32,380 nucleotides of DNA from a bacterium (lineage in GTDB: Bacteria > Joyebacterota > Joyebacteria > Joyebacterales > Joyebacteraceae), in NCBI GenBank assembly GCA_025774645.1, contig JALGVN010000002.1, positions 1 through 32,380 of the forward strand, read 5' to 3'. Position 1 is the stretch's first letter. Every line of letters begins with the position of its first letter. The notes under the pieces were generated by a model. That model was given only the letters and a program-made list of their open reading frames with translations, ran no database searches and was not told where the DNA came from. A program made the position numbers and the translations under genes. Positions 1-7,987 of the stretch are shown piece by piece.

Positions 1-350
1 ACCGGGTAGTAGGCGGGGTACATCGAGCCCGACGAGTAGCCACCGAGGACGTCCTCGGTGCCGTCGAACCACACGTGCGGCGTTCCCGCCGCGCCGTACC
101 AGCCGTTTCGCTGGGTCGACTCGGGAATCCCGTATGGCGCGGTGGTGTACCAGCTGATCGGGGCGAACTGCTCGGATCCGAATTCCGTGAGGATGTCTCT
201 CATTCCGCTAACTGCGGAAGGGCAGTACGCTCAGCCAGCCGCCGTGAAGAGCTCACCGAGGACCACGCGGTCCGTGGCGACCGCGCTTCCCGCCACTCCG
301 ATCAGCACGAGAGAGACGAGGAGGATAGCGAAGTAACGAAGGCGCATCAT
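1..350 (-). CDS. Candidate selenoprotein: secreted thioredoxin-fold protein (Omp28/thioredoxin-like), partial at the window edge, with in-frame TGA (Sec40) at 231-233
   Basis: Minus-strand start ATG at 350 with AGGAG upstream. Translation: MMRLRYFAILLVSLVLIGVAGSAVATDRVVLGELFTAAG-[TGA]-AYCPSAVSGMRDILTEFGSEQFAPISWYTTAPYGIPESTQRNGWYGAAGTPHVWFDGTEDVLGGYSSGSMYPAYYP. The signal peptide is followed by a CxxC-type redox site in which TGA replaces the first Cys. The frame stays open for about 77 codons to the window edge and includes a cis-Pro-like GTPHVWFDG. Confidence 0.85.
203..219 (-). promoter_or_regulatory. Candidate bacterial SECIS apical stem-loop
   Basis: Minus strand 5'-TTCCGC AGTTA GCGGAA-3': perfect 6-bp stem, 5-nt loop with G as second loop base. 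The loop starts 18 nt after the TGA. Confidence 0.7.
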
Positions 351-452
351 CGACGCTCCTTTCCATTCAACACCGTCCAGAGTCAAGAGCGCGCCTGAAC
401 ACACGGGTCCGCACGCGCCGTCTCCACACAAGGTCAATCTGTCCAGCACACA

Positions 453-481
453 ACTATACCACATTTGACCAGGATGTTCAA
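453..481 (-). promoter_or_regulatory. Sigma70-type promoter for the candidate selenoprotein gene
   Basis: Minus strand TTGAAC-(17 nt)-TATAGT, about 100 nt upstream of the ATG at 350. Confidence 0.6.
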
Positions 482-561
482 GAGCGGGGAGGAGGGCGCC
501 GGCGGCTCAGCCAGCCGCCGTGGGCCGGGAGGGGCAGGGCGCGGGCTCCCGGAACGACGAC

Positions 562-585
562 GGGCCCGCCATGCCGGCGGGGCCC
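562..585 (-). terminator. Hairpin downstream of the TonB-C-like gene
   Basis: GGGCCCCGCC/GGCGGGCCC inverted repeat with one bulge, about 28 nt past the stop codon at 613. No clear U-tract. Confidence 0.45.
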
Positions 586-612
586 TTGCCGAATCGAATC
601 CTCGTGTCTGTG

Positions 613-1215
613 CTAGTCCGTGTCCGGAGGATCGGGCGGGGCCGGGGGAGCGGTCTCCGCCGAGTCCTCGGAGACGGCCGGCGCTGCCGGCGGCTCCGGT
701 TCGGCATCCTCGTCCGGCTTCCGGGAGTCCGGGGGCTTCGATGAAGGCTCGGCGTCATCGGCGGGACTCGCATCCGGGACCGTCACCGTCATCCGCATCG
801 TCTTCTCGCCCTCCATCCTGAACTCGACCGGGACCGTGACCGAGACGTTCTCGTCCACGTCGCCTTCTACCGTGAACGTCCACTGACTCGCGGCGTCCAC
901 TGCGGCTTCGTCAAAGGACGGGAAGATCTCCGATCCCTCGATGACCTCGATGCTCCAGACCTCTCCGTCGGGCGTGACGGTGAGCTCCAGGACGACCTCT
1001 CCGCCCGCGTTGGCCTCCCTCGCATCCTCCGGGTACTCGGGACCGGCCATGCTCGTGAGCGTGAGGGTGTAGGTCTTCTCCTCCGTCACTTCCGGCTCCT
1101 CGGTCGCCTCTTCCTTCTGCTCTTCGTCGGCGGTCGCGAGTGTGGTCAGGGGTGAGACGGAGACAGCGACCACACAGACCGCTGCCAGCGCCAGACAGAA
1201 CCAGTGCTTCCTCAT
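613..1215 (-). CDS. Periplasmic TonB C-terminal domain-like protein
   Basis: MRKHWFCLALAAVCVVAVSVSPLTTLATA signal peptide, then a TonB-C-like segment (AGPEYPEDAREANAGGEVVLELTVTPDGEVWSIEVIEGSEIFPSFDEAAVDAASQWTF) and a Pro/Glu-rich tail. Confidence 0.75.
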   Translation of the reverse strand: MRKHWFCLALAAVCVVAVSVSPLTTLATADEEQKEEATEEPEVTEEKTYTLTLTSMAGPEYPEDAREANAGGEVVLELTVTPDGEVWSIEVIEGSEIFPSFDEAAVDAASQWTFTVEGDVDENVSVTVPVEFRMEGEKTMRMTVTVPDASPADDAEPSSKPPDSRKPDEDAEPEPPAAPAVSEDSAETAPPAPPDPPDTD

Positions 1216-1322
1216 GGGCACGAACCTCCCTTCCTGTCTCAGTCGATCGAACCTCTGCCGGGTGAGCGACCGGCCGCCGTGGGCGAAGGCCGGCGCGAAA
1301 CCGAGTGGCTCGAGTCCGATGC

Positions 1323-1463
1323 TCATCGTATGAGCGAGCGCGCGGGCGCTCGGCGCATGGCGAGAGCCAGCACCGTGAGAACGGCGAGCAAGAGCGTCGT
1401 CTGCCAGAGGTGGGAGACGCCACCGAGCCAGAGTCCATCGGGTAGTTCGAACGCTGCGAGCAC
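1323..1463 (-). pseudogene. Truncated BlaR1/M56 N-terminal fragment (single TM)
   Basis: GTG start with CGGAGGACCG upstream. VLAAFELPDGLWLGGVSHLWQTTLLLAVLTVLALAMRRAPARSLIR* matches the first TM region of M56/BlaR1 proteins (HLWQSTL...ALRRAPAR). It lies between blaI and the TonB-like gene. Confidence 0.55.
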
Positions 1464-1484
1464 TGCCGGTCCTCCGGGCTGAGA

Positions 1485-1889
1485 CTACTTCTTCGAGTCG
1501 TCCTTCGTCTGCCGCTTCTCGTCGTGCTTCTCCGCGAGCGCCTGCTCGATCTCGCGCAGGTCCTCGATCGAGACCTCGTCCATCCGGGCGAGCTGGGCGA
1601 CCAGCGGGGCCGCCGCTCCGTCGAACGCGGTGTCGAGGAACCGCCGGATCTCCTTCCGGAGCATGGCCGACGGCGAGACAACCGAGCGGTAGACCCAGGC
1701 CTTCCCGTCCTTGCGAAGGCGCTCGATGGCGCCCTTCTCCTCGAGCCGCTCCACGATCTTCCTGACCGTCGAGTAGCTGGGCGGGTCTGCGAGGTCCCCG
1801 TGTATCTCTCTGACCGTCGCCTCGCGGCGGTTCCAGAGCTTCCTGAGGCACTGGAGCTCGAAGCGAGAGAGGTTGGGGAGCGTTCCCAT
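1485..1889 (-). CDS. BlaI/MecI/CopY family transcriptional regulator
   Basis: [72 protein letters not shown]: typical Penicillinase_R winged helix. Confidence 0.88.
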   Translation of the reverse strand: MGTLPNLSRFELQCLRKLWNRREATVREIHGDLADPPSYSTVRKIVERLEEKGAIERLRKDGKAWVYRSVVSPSAMLRKEIRRFLDTAFDGAAAPLVAQLARMDEVSIEDLREIEQALAEKHDEKRQTKDDSKK

Positions 1890-1926
1890 GGCTGCTCCTT
1901 GGGGGCGAAGAGGTCCGGTGACATCG

Positions 1927-1962
1927 GTGACAACTGTCACACATAGTGTGCGACGAATGTCG
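1927..1962 (-). promoter_or_regulatory. Putative BlaI operator: three consecutive dyads
   Basis: GTGACA-AC-TGTCAC (1927-1940), CACAC-ATA-GTGTG (1938-1950) and CGAC-GAAT-GTCG (1951-1962), located 38 bp upstream of the blaI ATG. The first contains the ACA-N2-TGT core typical of BlaI/CopY operators. Confidence 0.6.
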
Positions 1963-2205
1963 CGGGAAGTCAAGCGCTCTCTCCGACGGGCGGATGGGGA
2001 CGCCGGGGGCCCGCAGGAGGCCGGAGGGCGCCCGGGGCGTCAACCCGGGGGTCCGGGGAAACCCGGCGCGGGGGGCGGCAGCTTGCTGTATACTACCCCC
2101 GAATCGGCGCCCCGACGGCCGCATCTGAACGGGAGTCGATGCCGCGAAACCTCTCTCCATGAGACCCGGCCCGCCAGTGGAGGCCTTCCACACGGAGGCG
2201 CGACG

Positions 2206-3984
2206 ATGGCACGTTTCCGCTGCACCGTCTGCAACTGGATCTACGACGAGGCCGTCGAGGGGAGACCCTTTGCGGACGTCCCCGACGACTGGACCTGCCC
2301 CCAGTGCGGCGCGCCCAAGTCGGCCTTCGTCCCGGAGGGGCTGGTCCAGGGCGACGCCGACATCGAGACCAACGTCGCCGACAAGATCGTCGAGCAGCTC
2401 GTCGAGCTCGGCGTCGAGTGCGCCTTCGGCATCCCCGGCGACTCGAACCTCCCGCTCGTCGACGCGATCCGTCGGAACGGCCGGATCCGATTCGTCCTCA
2501 CACGTCACGAGGAGACGGCCGCCTTCATGGCGTCGGCCTACGGGAAGATCACCGACCGGATGGGCGTCTGCATCTCTATCGCCGGGCCCGGCGCCACGAA
2601 CCTCGTGACCGGCCTCATGGACGCGGAGGCCGACCGGGCTCCCGTCCTGGCGCTCGTCGGCCAGGTCGCGGAAGTCTACCTCGGGAGCGAGGCGTTTCAG
2701 GAGATCGACCAGCTCGAGCTCTTCCATCCGTTCACCGAGTACTCCGAGGCCGTTGCGCGGCCCAACCAGGCGCTCCGCCTCGTGCTGAACGCGGCGAAGT
2801 ACGCGTACCGGCTGCCCGGCGTGGCGGTTCTCTCGACGCCGACCGACGTCCTCGTCGACAAGCTGGACGAGAAGGTGCGCGATCCGCGGAAGAGGCTCTT
2901 CCGCGCCGTCGCGTGTCCGAGCGACGCGTCGCTCGACGCCGCCGCGCGGCTCATCGACGAGCACGCGAAGATCGCGATCCTCGCCGGCTGGGGCACGAGA
3001 CATCACGGCGATCTCCTGGTCGCGCTCGCCGAGAAGCTCAAGTGTCCGATCGCGACGACGTCGCGGGCGAAGGGCACCGTGCACGAATCCCACCGCCGCG
3101 CCGTCGGCGTCCTGGGCTCGATCGGCTCGAGGCACGCCGCGCTGGCGCTTCAGGACTGCGAGCTCGTCATCGTGATCGGGACAGGCTTCCGTCACGCGAA
3201 CCTCATTCCCTCCGGTACGAAGATCCTCCAGATCGACGTCGACCCGACGAGGATCGGGCGGACGTTCAGCATCGACGTCGGTGTCGTCGGGGACGCGGGC
3301 GCGGCGCTCGAGGGCGTTCTCGAGCGCGTCGGCGAGAAGGAAGAGGACGCGTCGACCTGGAAGAGGATCGGCGAGCTCAGGGCCGAGGAGCGCGCGGAGT
3401 TCAAGGCGGAGGGGACCGACCTCTCGCGCCCGGTCCACCCGGGCTTCGTCATCCAGGCCATGAAGCGGAACGTCGCGACGGACGCCATCATCACGGTCGA
3501 CGTCGGCGACCACACGTACTGGTTCTACAAGAAGTTCGTCTGCGAGGGGCAGCGGACGTTCCTCTCGGCGAACATCGCGAGCATGGGGTTCGGGCTCCCG
3601 GCCGCGCTCGCCGCCCAGATGGCCTACCCCGACCGGCAGGTCGTCTGCCTCGCGGGCGACGGGGGGTTCGGGATGCTCATGGCCGACTTCACGACGGCCG
3701 TGCGCGAGGAGCTTCCGATCACCATCATCGTGATGAACGACGAGCGCCTGAAGAACATCAAGAAGGAGATGAACCGGGACGGCTACCCCGAGTTCGGCAT
3801 CAGTTTCCCGAACCCGGACTTCGCCGAGTTTGCGAGGAGCGCGGGAGGAGAGGGGTTCCGCGTCGAGGATCCCGCCGAGCTCGACGCGGCGCTCGCGAAG
3901 GCGCTGGCATCGAAGAAGCCCGCGCTCCTGGACGTCATCGTCGACCGGGAGAAGATGGCCGCGTCGGCGAAGCGGATCGACTGA
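2206..3984 (+). CDS. Rubredoxin domain fused to ThDP-dependent enzyme (pyruvate oxidase/acetolactate synthase-like)
   Basis: N-terminal rubredoxin [38 protein letters not shown], then ThDP enzyme motifs [36 protein letters not shown], and the ThDP-binding [46 protein letters not shown] upstream. Confidence 0.9.
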   Translation: MARFRCTVCNWIYDEAVEGRPFADVPDDWTCPQCGAPKSAFVPEGLVQGDADIETNVADKIVEQLVELGVECAFGIPGDSNLPLVDAIRRNGRIRFVLTRHEETAAFMASAYGKITDRMGVCISIAGPGATNLVTGLMDAEADRAPVLALVGQVAEVYLGSEAFQEIDQLELFHPFTEYSEAVARPNQALRLVLNAAKYAYRLPGVAVLSTPTDVLVDKLDEKVRDPRKRLFRAVACPSDASLDAAARLIDEHAKIAILAGWGTRHHGDLLVALAEKLKCPIATTSRAKGTVHESHRRAVGVLGSIGSRHAALALQDCELVIVIGTGFRHANLIPSGTKILQIDVDPTRIGRTFSIDVGVVGDAGAALEGVLERVGEKEEDASTWKRIGELRAEERAEFKAEGTDLSRPVHPGFVIQAMKRNVATDAIITVDVGDHTYWFYKKFVCEGQRTFLSANIASMGFGLPAALAAQMAYPDRQVVCLAGDGGFGMLMADFTTAVREELPITIIVMNDERLKNIKKEMNRDGYPEFGISFPNPDFAEFARSAGGEGFRVEDPAELDAALAKALASKKPALLDVIVDREKMAASAKRID

Positions 3985-4041
3985 GGCGCAGACTGAGGCC
4001 GCGCCGGAGGTCGACGCGCCGCCGGCCGGCAGAGGAATCAG

Positions 4042-5751
4042 ATGACCGAGATCTCACGTCACGACGTGCTCATCGCAGGAGGGGGCCTTGCCGGCCTCCG
4101 TGCCGCCGTGCAGGTCCACGACGCCGGGGGCACGGTCGCGGTGATCTCGAAGGTCTATCCGATCCGCTCCCACTCGGGAGCCGCGCAGGGCGGCGTCAAC
4201 GCATCGCTCGGGAACCACCCCGAGGGCGGGGACGACTCGTGGAAGGGACACGCGTTCGACACGATCAAGGGCTCCGACTATCTTGCCGACCAGCCGCGCG
4301 CCGAGATCCTCGCGCAGGACGCTCCCGAGCGCGTCTTCGAGATGGAGCACTGGGGCGCGTACTTCAGCAGGTTCCCCGACGGACGCATCGCGCAGCGCCC
4401 GTTCGGCGGCGCCGGGTTTCCGCGCACGTGCTACGCCGCCGATCGCACCGGCCACCAGCTCCTTCACACGCTGTGGGAGCAGTGCCTGAAGCGCGGCATC
4501 ACGTTCCTGAACGAGTGGTTCGTGACGAGGATCGTGACGCACGATGGGCGCGCGGGCGGGGTCGTGGCGCTCCACGTTCCGAGCGGCAGGATCCGGACCT
4601 TCGCCGCGGACGTGGTCATCGTCGCCGGCGGCGGGTACGGCCGCGTCTTCGCGAAGACGACCAACGCGTACATCAACACCGGGAGCCTGACGGCGGCAGC
4701 CTACCGCGCCGGCGCCCGGCTCGAAGACATGGAGTTCATCCAGTTTCACCCGACCACGCTCTACGGAACGAACATCCTCATGACGGAAGGCGTGCGGGGC
4801 GAGGGTGGGTACCTCTTGAACGCGGAAGGCAAGCGGTTCATGGACAGGTACGCTCCCTCGGTGCTCGAGCTCGCCCCGCGCGACATCGTTGCGCGAGCGA
4901 TCCAGACGGAGATCGACGAGGGGCGGGGGCTGGAGGACGAGTACGTCCACCTCGACATCCGTCACCTCGGCGCGGACGTCATCAAGGAGAAGCTCCCCGG
5001 CATCCGGCAGATCGCGATGGACTTCGCGGGCGTCGACCCGATCGAGGAACCGATCCCGGTCCAGCCCGGCCAGCACTACTCGATGGGCGGAATCTCGTGC
5101 GACGAGAACGGGGAGACCGACGTGCCAGGGCTCCTCGCCGCGGGCGAGTGCTCGTGCGTGAGCGTCCACGGCGCGAACCGTCTCGGCGGGAACTCGCTCC
5201 TCGAGACCCTCGTGTTCGGGAAGCGGGCCGGCGACCGCGCGGTCGAGATCGCGGGCGGGGTTTCGGAAGAGGCGATGACCGGCGCGCTTGCTGACGCGCT
5301 CCTCGAGGAGCGCGACGTCGTCGGGAAGCTCCGGGGAAGGACCGACGGCGAGCGCCAGATCGAGATCCGGCGCGACATGCAGCGGACGATGACCGACAGG
5401 GTCGGTCTCTTCAGGGACCAGGGGAGGCTCGCCGACGCCGTGCGGGAACTCGCGAGGCTGAGAACGCGCTACAGGAGAGTCGCGGTCGGGAGCGGGCACG
5501 CCGCTTTCAACTACGACCTCATCGACACGTTCGAGCTCGGCGGGATGCTCGAGCTGGCCGAGGTGACGGCCCTCGGCGCCCTCGTCCGCGAGGAGAGCCG
5601 CGGCGGGCACTGGCGGACCGACCACCCGAAGCGCGACGACAGGAACTGGCTCAAACACACGATGGCGACGCGCGGGCGGGCCGGGCAGCCGGTGATCGAC
5701 TACGAAGACGTCCTCATGGCCGGGTACGAGCCGATGGAGAGGAAGTACTGA
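4042..5751 (+). CDS. sdhA: Fumarate reductase/succinate dehydrogenase flavoprotein subunit
   Basis: [17 protein letters not shown] covalent-FAD region, [50 protein letters not shown]. Confidence 0.93.
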   Translation: MTEISRHDVLIAGGGLAGLRAAVQVHDAGGTVAVISKVYPIRSHSGAAQGGVNASLGNHPEGGDDSWKGHAFDTIKGSDYLADQPRAEILAQDAPERVFEMEHWGAYFSRFPDGRIAQRPFGGAGFPRTCYAADRTGHQLLHTLWEQCLKRGITFLNEWFVTRIVTHDGRAGGVVALHVPSGRIRTFAADVVIVAGGGYGRVFAKTTNAYINTGSLTAAAYRAGARLEDMEFIQFHPTTLYGTNILMTEGVRGEGGYLLNAEGKRFMDRYAPSVLELAPRDIVARAIQTEIDEGRGLEDEYVHLDIRHLGADVIKEKLPGIRQIAMDFAGVDPIEEPIPVQPGQHYSMGGISCDENGETDVPGLLAAGECSCVSVHGANRLGGNSLLETLVFGKRAGDRAVEIAGGVSEEAMTGALADALLEERDVVGKLRGRTDGERQIEIRRDMQRTMTDRVGLFRDQGRLADAVRELARLRTRYRRVAVGSGHAAFNYDLIDTFELGGMLELAEVTALGALVREESRGGHWRTDHPKRDDRNWLKHTMATRGRAGQPVIDYEDVLMAGYEPMERKY

Positions 5752-6458
5752 TGCCGACGAAGCGATTCACCCTGAGCGTGAAGCGGCACGATCCTCCCTC
5801 GGGCGAACCCCCACGGTTCCAGGAGTACGAGCTCGAGGTCGAAGAGGGCGTGACGGTCCTCGAGGCGCTCCTCCGGATCCAGGCGGAGCAGGACGGGACG
5901 CTCGCGTTCCGCTACTCGTGCCGCGGAGCGGTCTGCGGCTCGTGCGCGATGGTGGCGAACGGAGAGGTGTCACTCGCGTGCCGGACGCAGCTGCACGGTC
6001 TCGGCACCGACGAGATCACCGTCGAGCCGCTGCCGCACCTCGAGGTCGTACGCGACCTCGTCGTCGACATGGACCTCTTCCTCGAGAAGAACATCGAGGT
6101 CCGTCCGTGGCTCGATCCGCCGGGCCCCGATCCTCCACGCGAGCGGCTCGTGGATCCCTCCGATTGGACGGAGGCCGAGCCCTACACGAACTGCATCCTC
6201 TGTGCGAGCTGCCACGCCGTGTGCCCGGTCACCGGGCGCGACCCCGCGTACCTCGGGCCGGCCGCGCTCGCGAAGCACTACCGCTTCCTCACGGACGCGC
6301 GGGACGGCGCGGCGGAGGAGCGGCTCGCACTCGTCGACAGCGAGGTCGGCGTGTGGGGCTGCGACGTCGTCTGGAACTGCTCGAAGATCTGCCCGAAGGG
6401 CGTGAGACCCACGCAGGGCATCCTCACGACGCGCGAACGGGTCAAGCCGAAGGACTGA
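5751..6458 (+). CDS. sdhB: Fumarate reductase/succinate dehydrogenase iron-sulfur subunit
   Basis: CRGAVCGSCAMVANGEVSLAC 2Fe-2S loop, CILCASCHAVCPV and CSKICPKGVRPTQGI cluster motifs. ATG overlaps the sdhA stop. Confidence 0.93.
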   Translation: MPTKRFTLSVKRHDPPSGEPPRFQEYELEVEEGVTVLEALLRIQAEQDGTLAFRYSCRGAVCGSCAMVANGEVSLACRTQLHGLGTDEITVEPLPHLEVVRDLVVDMDLFLEKNIEVRPWLDPPGPDPPRERLVDPSDWTEAEPYTNCILCASCHAVCPVTGRDPAYLGPAALAKHYRFLTDARDGAAEERLALVDSEVGVWGCDVVWNCSKICPKGVRPTQGILTTRERVKPKD

Positions 6459-6510
6459 CGGGGCGCCGCCCGCGGGCACCGCCCACGGGCGCCGAGACCA
6501 GGACGGGACC

Positions 6511-7914
6511 ATGAGAACCGAAAAGGACTCGATGGGCGAGGTGGAGATTCCGGAGGACGCGCTGTGGGGAGCGCAGACCCAGCGTGCCGTCACGAACTTC
6601 CCGATCTCGGGGCTCAGGTTCGGGCGTCGGTTCATCGAGGCACTCGGCCTCGTCAAGCGCGCGTGCGCGCAGGCGAACGTCGAGCTCGGGATCCTCGACG
6701 AGGAGGCAGGCGGAGCGATCGTCCGCGCGTGCGAGGAGGTCATCGCGGGCTCGTGGGACGACCAGTTCCCGGTCGACGTCTTCCAGACGGGCTCCGGCAC
6801 TTCGACGAACATGAACGCGAACGAGGTCATCGCGAACCGAGCGATTCAGATCCTCGGTGGAGAGGTCGGCTCGCGGTCTCCCGTCCACCCGAACGACCAC
6901 GTCAACCGCGGGCAGTCGAGCAACGACGTCATCCCGACCGCGGTCCACGTCGCGGCGGTGACTGCGATCCGCGACGACCTCATCCCGTCGCTCTGGCACC
7001 TGCGGGACGCTCTCTCGGCGAAAGCGGCTGCGTTCGACGGCGTCGTCAAGATCGGGAGGACCCACCTCCAGGACGCGACGCCTGTGCGGCTGGGGCAGGA
7101 GTTCGGGGGCTACGCGTCCCAGGTCGAGAAGGGCATCGAGCGCGCGGAGCGGGCAGCTTCGGCTCTCCGCGAGCTCCCGCTCGGGGGGACCGCCGTCGGG
7201 ACCGGCGTGAACGCGCCTCGGGGGTTTGCGGCCAAGGCCATCGCCCGCCTGAACGAGGCGCACGGAACCGACTTCGTCGAGGCCGCGAACCACTTCGAGG
7301 CGAACGCGGCGCGTGACGGGATCGTGGAGACGTCGGGCCTCCTTCGCACAATCGCCGTCGGACTCTCGAAGATCGCGGACGACGTCCGGTGGCTCGGGTC
7401 GGGGCCGCGGAGCGGTCTCGGCGAGCTCAGGCTCCCGGCCGTCCAGCCGGGGTCCTCGATCATGCCGGGCAAGGTCAACCCCGTCATGGCCGAGGCGCTC
7501 ATCATGGTGGCGGCCCAGGTCTGTGGGCACGACACGACGATCGCGATGGCAGGAGCGGGCGGACATTTCGAGCTCAACACGATGGTGCCGGTCATGGCCC
7601 ACGATCTTCTGAACTCGATCGCGTGGCTCTCGGGAGCCGTGAGGGCGTTCACGGACCGCTGCATCGCGGGGCTCGAGGTCGACGAGGCGTGCTGCCGCCG
7701 CGAGGTGGAGGAGAGCCTCGCCCTCGCGACGACGCTCGCGCCGGTTATCGGCTACGACGCGGCGGCCGAGATCAGCGAGGAGGCGTACCGCTCCGGGCGG
7801 ACGGTGCGCGAGGTCGCGCTCGAGCGGAAGGTCCTCCCGGCCGACGAGCTCGAACGCGTCCTCGACGCGAGACGGATGACTGAACCCGAAGACGACGAAC
7901 CGGAGGGAACCTGA
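6511..7914 (+). CDS. fumC: Class II fumarate hydratase
   Basis: GSGTSTNMNANEVIANRA, SSNDVIPTA, GRTHLQDATPVRLGQEFGGYASQ, and signature PGSSIMPGKVNPV. Confidence 0.95.
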   Translation: MRTEKDSMGEVEIPEDALWGAQTQRAVTNFPISGLRFGRRFIEALGLVKRACAQANVELGILDEEAGGAIVRACEEVIAGSWDDQFPVDVFQTGSGTSTNMNANEVIANRAIQILGGEVGSRSPVHPNDHVNRGQSSNDVIPTAVHVAAVTAIRDDLIPSLWHLRDALSAKAAAFDGVVKIGRTHLQDATPVRLGQEFGGYASQVEKGIERAERAASALRELPLGGTAVGTGVNAPRGFAAKAIARLNEAHGTDFVEAANHFEANAARDGIVETSGLLRTIAVGLSKIADDVRWLGSGPRSGLGELRLPAVQPGSSIMPGKVNPVMAEALIMVAAQVCGHDTTIAMAGAGGHFELNTMVPVMAHDLLNSIAWLSGAVRAFTDRCIAGLEVDEACCRREVEESLALATTLAPVIGYDAAAEISEEAYRSGRTVREVALERKVLPADELERVLDARRMTEPEDDEPEGT

Positions 7915-7944
7915 GAACCCGGCTCCGTCCGAGGGAGCGCGGAA

Positions 7945-7965
7945 CGGCCGGCACGGAACCGGCCG
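7945..7965 (+). other. Intra-operon hairpin
   Basis: CGGCCGG-cacggaa-CCGGCCG perfect 7-bp stem between fumC and the rubredoxin-FMN gene. Confidence 0.4.
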
Positions 7966-7987
7966 ACACGACAGGAGGACGGCAGGG

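Noticed and set aside
231-233. Genome-wide UGA reassignment (e.g. UGA=Gly/Trp) instead of Sec
   Set aside because: TGA is used as a normal stop for several genes here (sdhA, sdhB, fumC, acpS, Mo-hydroxylase), so general recoding is not supported.
1323-1325. TGA at the end of the M56 remnant as another selenocysteine codon
   Set aside because: Readthrough gives ASDSSHSVSRRPS..., with no resemblance to M56 proteins or redox motifs.
2089-2094. TATACT as promoter for the rubredoxin-ThDP operon
   Set aside because: A good -10 but no recognisable -35 at 16-18 bp spacing. Not strong enough to list.
613-3513. 966-aa minus-strand ORF
   Set aside because: Only its C-terminal part (613-1215) is real. 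The rest is the antisense shadow of the ThDP enzyme and blaI region in GC-rich DNA; Arg/Asp-rich, no domains.
2304-5294. 996-aa plus-strand ORF in an alternate frame
   Set aside because: Arg-rich out-of-frame reading over the conserved ThDP and SdhA genes.
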